Shown one piece after another: positions 49,033 through 64,000 of a DNA stretch of 64,000 nt (position 1 is its first letter; the number at the start of each line of letters is the position of its first letter). The DNA is from Pyrocephalus nanus (Eukaryota > Chordata > Aves > Passeriformes > Tyrannidae). Under the pieces are notes generated by a model that had not been told where the DNA came from, made no database searches, and saw only the letters and a list, made by a program, of their open reading frames with translations. The stretch spans positions 13,662,001 through 13,726,000 of the forward strand of contig CM076266.1 of NCBI GenBank assembly GCA_038380795.1, given 5' to 3'. Both the position numbers and the translations under genes were made by a program.

Positions 49033-52000
49033 CTTAACTTTCATAAATATCAACTTCTCTATATAAAAGGGATGTTATTTTTTTTGTTCTTTGCTGGTCC
49101 TGGACTCCCAGGTATATATACCCTGGATTTGTGCAGTAAGAATAACTCAAATTCTAAAAGAAAACTAGATTTCATTTTGTAAAAATCACTGCTGTTGTGA
49201 ATTAATTCAAGTGAAGCACTGTCTACCAATGCAGAAGCAATTTTCTCTGTATATGCAGGAATTATGTGAGTTAATAAGAGGTTCTATAGAGGTGCATATG
49301 TATGTATGTATCAGTTCACACAATGAAAGGGAAAATAAATAGTATATTAAGATATCAGCCAAAACTGTGTTGATTACATGGCAAGTGCTACATTTATTTT
49401 GGCTACCATGTGGGAGTATCTCTGTAATTCAGGTAATTCCTACATTATGCAAAGCAGATGATAACCAGGCCTGGCCTTTGGGCCACATTTTGCAGGGGAA
49501 TTTGATTAGATATTCACCTATAATTTTAGACTTGTTTCAAGTAAAACTGATAAATATTTTCATTAAAAATACTTCCCATGATTCTGAGATCAAAGTAAGA
49601 CTTTAAATGTGTACTTAATATGAACCCTAATATTTTTTTTATACTAGTAGATCTTGGTGATCTGTATGTCAGTCTGTGAATCATTTGAGAAGAGTATAAA
49701 ATTTCAGAGATTTTACCATGGAAATATTCTGCAGATAAGCCTCATTTAAAACAAACAAAGAACATAGACTTTTGCCTATACCAAAACAGGTATGTTTTAG
49801 ATCCTAAGGAAAAACAGAAAGCAAAATAAAAACTGTAACTAAGCAGTTACAAAAAATGAACCTGTCTTAAGGCAGCAGTCAATTTGAGGTAATTTAATAT
49901 AGTCGTACTTATGTCTATGATAGAGTTACTTCTCTTTGTAATACAGTGGACACATCTACCATTTCTTTTTAATCAGATCTTCAGAAAGCTCTTTAGATGC
50001 CTTCCTTAATACTAAAAGTGTGACAATCCATGCCTTATGTATTACAAATACGTAGCACATGAGAGGTTAATGCTTTATTGTTGCATCTAATCTTTTACTT
50101 GATTTTAACATTACATTGGATTTTTAAGTTGCATTTTAGTGGACTCCCCAACAGGCATCACTGTTAGCACTGGGAAGCATTGTCTGATTCTGCCAAATCT
50201 TTTCTGGCAATTCGTGTTATCTCTGGTTGATTTTGCTTAAAGATCACTCTCTAAGTGAACTGTCTCACAAATTCATCATGTGATGAAATGCCTTGAATAT
50301 TTTAGTTCTTCATATACTTTGCATTTAGTAAAATGTTTAAAAAATAGGTTGTGCTGTGCAGGTTTTCCAGGTTGCTAAGTAAGGGAAGAGGGGAAGCTCG
50401 TTGGTGTCTTTGAACCAGAGGTGTTTTGTAGCTCAGCATCCTAAGCTTCTGCTGAGATACATTTTAATATTTCTGCATCTCAAAGTGTTGAATCCAAGTG
50501 TCTTATCTTTGCCTTTGCAAACATGTAGAATTATCCCCACCATATTAATAGAGAAGTGCACTTTTGAGTGATTTTTGCCACTATTGTATAGCAAGTCAGT
50601 GTAGGAATTAAAGAAGGACCCCATGTTGTCTTCATCTTAAGTCTCTCTTCAATAAAATAAATATATCATCAAGGTGTTACCAGGTTCAATTTGACGGCCA
50701 TTTATCCATTTTTCAATGAACAGAAACTTAAGGCACTGATTTATTATAATCATAGTATTTTCTAATGTGCTATTAGTGTTATAGTGGTGCATATTATTTG
50801 TGGATTTAGAACTGTTACAAAATGACTGACCATGAAATAGTTTAGTGCTAGAGTAACACTTGAATCTTCTTTAAAATGTCCCTTAAATATGATCTGATGG
50901 GAACAGCTACATATTTTTGCTATCCATTTGATACTTGCCATCTGTAGAAGACCTAGATGTAGGGATTTGTTCTGGTAGCTATCAGTTTGCAGCACACCTC
51001 CTCCCTCTGCCTCCCACCTTGGACTGTCAGTGGTCCTGAAGAAGTCACTGAAATGATCCAGAGTGGGATGACCTCAGCCCGAGGAAAACAAATGTTACAG
51101 TTTTCAATCAAACAACAAATGCAATCTGTGAAATATGATTACAATATACATTGTGAAATGTTTGAGAATCCACGTTGCTTTAGATATTACTGTGGGCTTT
51201 TTCTCTGTCAGATCCCATTTTATGCTGTTTGCCTTGTATAGTTCCTGAGTGTTTGCAGTTTTTTGTTAATAATTTTTTTCTCTTTTTTTTTTTTTTTCCT
51301 TCAATAATCTTTCTCTGCTGGTAAACACAGACCATTGAGTTGCATTAATTAACAAGCATGTTCAATCAATAACAAAAAACCTCTTTGAGTTCTAATGCAT
51401 TTCATTCTGTTTGCTGGCAAGCTACAACTGTAAGGTCATGCCCGAGATTTTCTTTGCTGTGAAGAAGCAGAACCATCAGAATGGCCCAAGCAGGAAAACC
51501 TTTTCTCTAATCTACTAAACTCTTAAAAGGCTCTCATACTGAAAAGTGCTGTCTGCAGTGCCTACTGTTGGAAGAACTAACTGGAGCATAATCTAGTAAA
51601 AAGCTGGTTTAGTGGAAGCTCTGTTATATGGCCAAACAATAATTGGGTTGTCCTCCTGCCACTAGCCTGGCTAGAGATGTGATAGAGGTGCGTGCCACCA
51701 AATTGTTACAGAACATATATGTGTCATTTCAGAAATATATCACAGGTTGTTGAGCCCCTAAAGACTACTGACTTCAGTAAACATACACTGATAGGTGCTA
51801 CAAGTAATTGGGATACTGTAGGACTTGTTCAGATCTTATTAGTATTACAAGGCTTTTAATACATGTTTTAAGAGAAGTCATTATGAATGAGAAAATGTTA
51901 GTCAGAACTGAATGAATTGTTATATAGGTTTGTCAAAGAAAGGTTGTATCAAATTATATTCATTGGCTATCTGGTGTTCTGCTTTTTGGACAATAGGAAA

Positions 52001-53855
52001 TCAAATTCATCTCTCTTTAACTCTGTAAAAACATTTCCTGTTAAGGCGCTTCACAACAGAAATAGCGCTATCATGAAGCCAACCGGGTTTAAGGCTCAGC
52101 TTGATCAGTTTAATAAATGGGAAATAAGAGATGATTACTTTTGATAGCAGGGGATGAATTTGATATTCATCAGAGACCTGGAAAATCCCTTCCATTCTTC
52201 ACTCCTCTCTGTCTATGTGATATCTATTCATTGATTTGACTGAGCAAGGCAAATTTCATTTTAGAGTAGTGAGGCATATAAAAACTATATGAATATTGCC
52301 ATTTCCAATTGCAGGGTGACCATCCTGCAGAAGGATGTGAATAACATAGGGCGTATTAAGATGTAAAGAGAATATTACCTTGTATATATATATTTATATA
52401 TATAAATAAAAGATTTAATTTTTTGTGAACATTTTTTTAAAGTGGATGATGTTTTCATGTAAGGTTTCTCTCTCCCTAGATTACTAATAACAGCAGCACA
52501 CCTAGTATAAGAGTGATGTAGATTCCACAAAGCTCTCACCTAATTATTTGTGCATATATATGTGTTCAAGAGGGAGAAACCCTATTTTTTGTATTCAATA
52601 ACTTCTGTTTTTTCCCCATGTGATCTTTGTAACTGCTCTTCAGATTTGATTGAAAATTGCCATTCTCTGGAGATTTGGCCAGTTAATCAAAAAGTGAGAA
52701 CATTAGCACAAAAGCCTGATGCTTCTGTATTTGTGCTAGTTAAGACACAGGAAAATAGGTCCCGTAGGAGCTCTTTCCTATCAAGGCTGATGATACAGAG
52801 AGAGAGAGAACCTACTTTATGTTGCAAGGACCAAACAAACATCTATAAAACATGGCTACCAGGAGACTAATAGTGAATATGTCTCTTCTTCCATCATCAT
52901 TACAGGGAAGTGTGAGAGAACACAAAGGCAAAGATGAAGGGAAGGGCATATTTTAATAGCATAAGCAGAATTTTATTTGTGTCTTGGGTGAGGAAAAAAT
53001 TATTGTGAGGAGCTTGTAGTTATTAATAATCTGTCCTTCTCTACAGTAAAATCTAAAGCACCTGTTGGGTGTTAGATACGGTTCCTTCCAGTTTGGTATT
53101 TACAGGAACTTACTATGCTAAAATTAAAAAAATTAAAATGCTAGAAAACAAACAAGTCAGTGTCTTCTGCCCCATGGGAAAGTGAATGTCACTGTGATCC
53201 TCACTTGGACAGAGCTGCTCTCCAGGCCTCAGTCCACACAGCCATTACTCAGAAACTAAGCTGACTGAATACCATGCTCGTGTATGGGGTTCATGCAAGA
53301 TATGGGAATAACATTATCACAGCTTATCAGTATTAGATCAGCATAAATCTAAAGTTTAAATCTGTCTTATTCTTGAAGGAGGAACTAGGGTTTAATTGCA
53401 AAATGCCAAGAAAAAAATTCCCTCTTTTCCTCTCATTCAAGTCTGGGCATTGCAAGACTTTCAGAAAAGTGGCTTCTTGAATACTGCCAGATCAGCAGCT
53501 AAACAGCTTTAGTAAGTCCTTTCATCACATTAAAATCTGCAAACAGTACTGACATCGTATTTCCTTTGGATGAGTGTGATGAAAGCAATAGTTCCTGAGA
53601 AAAATTACTTACAAAAGTTATTTTGTAAAGATGATCACTGGAACAATAATGGCATATCATCACTTTCCCAAATTATTATGGCTCATCTCACCAGCTTCTG
53701 AAGAAGTTGGGAAAATGCAAAAAAAAAATTGTAAAGGAGGCCCAGACAGAGCTCCCCATCCTGCCCTTGTGCAGATATATTTCAGTGTATCTAAATCTGG
53801 TTCCAAAGTCAGTTCTTTCATCTTGGAGCACATATACTGCAGACTGACAGTGCTG

Positions 53856-53918
53856 GATTAATGGCTGGACTTGATGATCTTAGAGGACTTTTCCCACCTA
53901 AATAATTCTATAATTCTA
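53856..53918 (+). mobile_element. CR1-type 3' tail, very short
   Basis: The phrases 'ggctggacttgatgatctta' and 'gaggacttttcccacctaaa' followed by 'taattctataattctac' match the last 60 or so bases of avian CR1 families, including a diverged copy of the terminal ATTCTATG repeats. Only the tail is recognisable, so it could be a severely truncated CR1 or the tail of a CR1-mobilised SINE. The upstream boundary is uncertain. Confidence 0.75.
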
Positions 53919-54134
53919 CTCAGTGCACATGATAGTTGCTGTTTACACTATCAGTGTATTGTTGGTCAGTAGAACAGATCTTGCCATGGAGTGTTGAACT
54001 AATTTGAAAGTAGTTACTCTCTTTCATACAAGCACTGTCACTAAAGTACACTATCACTTTCTAACAATAATAAAATAAACATTATACCACTATGAACTGA
54101 AAAATACTCCACCCACGGCAAATATTCTTACTTC

Positions 54135-54152
54135 TTTTTTTTTTTTTTTTTT
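54135..54152 (+). repeat. Poly(T)18 tract
   Basis: Eighteen T sit in the large intron about 4 kb before exon C, in sense orientation. No attached retroelement body is visible. Confidence 0.85.
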
Positions 54153-57100
54153 CAATTATTGGTATAACAGAGATGTTGCTGCAGAATTTGAGAGATGGGA
54201 TTAAGTGTTCAGAGAAGGTCAATTTATATATAACCCTTACAGGCCTTCAGAGCCCATTTCCCCTTGTGTCTGGCTGAAGAAGATTGTAATATGCACTTTC
54301 TCAGATCAGGCACCTTGAAACAAAGACTGCACAAATGAAATATGTAGACTCCCTGGCTGCTATTGAGTTTTCTGCAGTGGTCAAAAGACAAGGGAATGTG
54401 AAGAAGTTCATTAGAAGTGCATTGAACAACAGAGGGGAGTGGGAAAGTGCTTCTTTGAAAATGAAGTGGTGACTGGTATTAACTGTGGATTAATCTGAGA
54501 AAGGAGCTGTATTTTGGTAATGAAAGTTAAAATATCCAATAAGACTAGAAAAGCATAGTTTTTGAGCTTTGGAAATGACACAAGGCAGATCTGACTTCAG
54601 CATTACCTGAGAAGATGTAATTAAAATAACTATTTGGGATTATTTATATTGAATAAGGTTCTGTTGGTATGAGTACTACTATCATTTCTTAACTTTGAGG
54701 ATTTTGTAATCCTGAGAGGTGATAGAGAGATTTTCTTCAAAAATACAGAAACAACTGGCAACTTATCGTATGTATTTCATTAACATTGTGCAGGTGAACT
54801 GTGAAATGGACCTTTTTATAAGTAGAACTGCTAGCCATAAGAGTCCATTTTGAGCAGTTAATTTTCAGTTTTTGAGTCATTAATTTTATTACAGAGCTTA
54901 AAATAATAATTAATTTTTTATTTTTAGAACAGTGGAGAATTTTTACACTGCACACATCAAGATATGTAGAAGTACTTTGAAAGAGTTCCTTTAAATTTTA
55001 TTCTGTGCTGTAAAGATAAAATGATTTTTTAATTACTCTTCAGTTTTGAAAAAAAAAAATTATTCTGTCTTTAGTAGCTGTACAGTACTTTTTGATATAG
55101 TCAGAATCAGTGTTTTTGTAGAGAGAGAAAGAAGCCTTATAATTTTGGGACTTTGCTCAAATCAGTTATTTCTGAGAAATACCTGCAGTGATATCCACCT
55201 GGATTCACACAAACTTTCTTGCTCTTCTAAATATCCTTTTCCTCATTTACTTTATCCAGGTGGAATTTGCCTTTCAGAAGAAAACTACTTTCCAAATAAA
55301 GAAATAATTGCCTGATGCAAAGATTTTCCCAGCTAGTTAGTTACTTTTCTTAGTAAATCAGAATTTAAAGTCAAATCCCTCTGCAGGTGTCCAATTTTTC
55401 TCTCCATTCACTTCAGTGTAAATCAAAATCTGTGCTATTTTGAGAAGAAAAGAGAGTCTGATTACTGTAATATTAAAGATTTTTAAAAGGGTACATCATA
55501 CATCTGTTGATTACGGCAGTAATGCTTTCATTAGAATTGTGATTCCTCCTTTAAGCACCTATTTATGGGCACATGCATGTTTTGATACAGATCTGTCTGC
55601 TGTCCAGGAAAAGCCAGACAGAGGCGTGTGGGAGCTGCTGTTTCTTAATTGCTTGGATAACTGACAGGCTGTGCGGTTCCAAAACTCGCTGTGTTTATAA
55701 TTCTCGATACAAAAGGCACAAAATGTAGATGTGATGGTGCCAGATAGCATCTGTTTTACATAGCTTTTGGGTTGCAGTTTCAAATTTGTTATATCCTTGT
55801 ATGGAAAGGTAGATAAAGGCAGCAGACAGGTAAGTTGGCTGTTTCCTTTGACCTGGATGCACTCAAGGTCAGACAGAAGGAAGCTCCTTCCCATGGTGGA
55901 ATAAACCTCTGGACCACCATGTGGGACAGAAAGAAAAGAAACAATGTACAAGTGCAGAGGCTTAAGTCTGGGCAGACATTAAGAGGTGATGGGAGCAAGA
56001 GCAAAGATGCTGGGAAGTGGTGGAAAGAAAGGTTTCTAAAAGGATTTAGCTCAAGTCTTGCACGGCAGGCTGTGTCCCAGGAGGGCATTGAAAGTGGGTC
56101 CATCATGTCCAAAGGACTGCTGCAAAGACTGAGTGGAGCAAGGGGAATTTCATTTACAGAGTAACTTTAAACTAGTCAAGGGAAAAGCTTGTGGTGCTGA
56201 AAGGTGGTAAAGTGTAGGACCCAACTGGTACTAAATGAATGATGGTTACATTGCACATATATAGATATCTGCTAAAATGACACAGCGTGAAGCCAGTCAC
56301 TTATTTTTTAGCAGAAGCATATCTACTAATAGATAGGGTGTTATTTCAGTCTCTTCCTACATGTACATATACTTCTGGTATATTTGCTTAAAAAGACCAC
56401 ACATGGAAAATTGCCAGCAACATTGTATTAACAAAGTCACGTTCATCTGTGATGACTTTTTGTCATAAGTAAATTTCAAGATTGGGTTTCATCAGGAACT
56501 CTGATGAAAAGAGTTCTCTTTAGACTTGCAGATAATAGCTTCAGTGCAATAAATACAGTTCTTAGTTTTCTACAATCAACAGTGTCCCTAACTTCAAAAC
56601 AAGAAATCCATGGCAATAGTGATTTGCAGGATGCTGTATGAAACAAGGTGGAATGCTTTCAATGTGAAACACCTCAAAATGTTCTGATTTTCCTTTATAA
56701 ACTTTGCATGTGATTTTGTCACGTGCAAAAATGAGAATTGTCATGGAGATTTGAATATACATTTATTTTTAAACTTTAGTACATGTAGAACATATAGAAT
56801 ATATATACATAAAGCACATATACAACTGTAGCTGAAATCAGTAAATATAGAAAGGTAAACACTAGCTTATGTGTATCTATGAATTATATGGATTATTGCT
56901 TGAATTGTTTTTGTAAGCAACTGTTACTATCTGGAAAACTTTTAATTTGGTTCTTGCTTATATTCATAATGCAGTTCTAGTCAGGTTCAAGATGCTGGTT
57001 AACCTTTGAAATGTATACTTACCTAGTACTTAACAGAGAGAGGTAACAAGGACGTGCATTAAAGCCTCTCAAAACACAGGATCCCCAATCTTCAAGTAGC

Positions 57101-58112
57101 TTGACTTCTCACAGGGTGCTGCTATCCAGGGTGCACAAGGCTTATCTACACTCCATGGAAGCTTCATGCATCCAGCCTCCTGCTTTTCAGATTCTCTCTG
57201 AAAATGTCAATTGGACATTACCAACTGTCTCTTCCTGCCTTTAATATCTCTTCAATAATTTAGTAAGTTGTCTGACTCTGTGTGCTAAACTCGTAGCCTA
57301 TCACACGTTATTTTACTGACCTGATGGCTCTGGTTCTAGAATCTGTGTTTGAAACCTACTATTCACACTTCATAATATTTTCTGTTTGATTACATGAGTA
57401 TTTAAAAGTATAAACTTCTGATAATTAACATAGGTATAAGAGTGGGTTTAGATCTTCTAACTGGAAGTCCTTGAATTACCCTGATCTAAATTTGAAAGTA
57501 CATCATTCACAACTCTGACATTAAAGTTGTACGTTTGGTGAATAATGTATGTACTTTTTGGAAAGTGAAATTAAAACTAAAATCAATTGGTTAGCATTAG
57601 AGCCTCTTTGATGTCAGTCTTTTCTGGCATGCTATTAATAAAGGCTGTGAAAAAATGTTTAAAGAGGTCTTGGTATTTTATGGAATTACAGAAGCTGCTT
57701 TTTCTTATACGATTTTTAAGGCTTTGTAAAAAAGCCTCAGTGAACTGCCTTGTGTGTTCAGTCAAGCCCCCAGTAACTTGCCCAGGAAGAGCCTGGGAAG
57801 AGTTTCCCCAAACACTGCTGACCATCAGCTGATTTTATGCTACCTTTTAAAAAAACGCTGACTGTGATAGCTTCTGTAGCATTGCTTTTATAACTGTAGT
57901 AAAATTATGACATAAAACTGACTAAATTACAAATATCATTACAAAAATGCATGAAGTGACCAAATTTGTAACAGTTTCAGACAACAGAGGAAAGATTTTT
58001 GTAGTTGTGGAAGCACAACATTTCCACTGCACATGTGGTAAGCCAAATAATCTGAAAATTATAAAATGTCTTTACTAAAATGAGTTAAGCTATTAACTCT
58101 AGGTTTAAGTGA

Positions 58113-58139
58113 TTTTTTTTTTTTTTTTCCAATATCTAG
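58113..58139 (+). promoter_or_regulatory. PARD3: 3' splice site of exon C with T16 polypyrimidine tract
   Basis: Sixteen consecutive T (58113-58128) plus cc are followed by aatatctag directly before exon C. This is a strong U2AF-type tract and would help define the small 92-nt exon after a 34-kb intron. The tract lies 10 nt upstream of the acceptor AG, a normal distance. Confidence 0.85.

Positions 58140-64000
<5,861 letters not shown>

Overview
The window is an internal piece of one very large vertebrate gene, read on the + strand: PARD3 (Par-3 family cell polarity regulator). Four exons are visible at 8868-9046, 24033-24164, 58140-58231 and 61352-61435. Their translations join in phase and follow human PARD3 almost residue for residue from about Met136 to Arg297 (human numbering recalled from memory). 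They cover the end of the N-terminal linker, which carries the 14-3-3/PAR-1 phosphosite, and the start of PDZ1. No first exon, promoter, last exon or polyadenylation site of the gene is in the window. Only 487 of 64,000 bases are coding.

The organism is a bird. The recognisable interspersed repeats are mainly CR1 LINE fragments of avian type, with the octamer-like tail ATTCTRTG and the phrase 'cacagaatcacagaa' on the reverse strand. The CR1 copy at 46.8-47.8 kb is interrupted by a short minus-strand element that joins a tRNA-Ile-like 5' part to a CR1-type 3' tail. That is the architecture of TguSINE1, described from passerine birds, so a songbird or other passerine is the best guess.

Layout: 1-8867 is the end of an intron. 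Exon A is followed by a 14,986-bp intron (9047-24032) with one CR1 fragment, a G-quadruplex motif and an (AT)10 microsatellite. Exon B is followed by a 33,975-bp intron (24165-58139) holding most of the repeats: five CR1 pieces, the nested SINE, two more G-quadruplex motifs, a 91-bp pure pyrimidine tract, short palindromes and a CpG-enriched block near 37 kb. Exon C, a 3,120-bp intron with a 171-bp T/G tract, exon D, and the first 2,565 bp of the next intron complete the window.

The exons act as one unit, encoding a scaffold that assembles PAR-6/aPKC at apical junctions. Exons B (132 nt, phase 0-0) and D (84 nt, phase 2-2) could each be skipped without breaking the frame. Exons A and C could not.

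I found no previously undescribed system. The most interesting observations are the SINE nested in a CR1, a strong strand bias of long poly(T) tracts toward the sense strand, three sense-strand G-quadruplex motifs, the pure pyrimidine tract, and the CpG-enriched intronic block.
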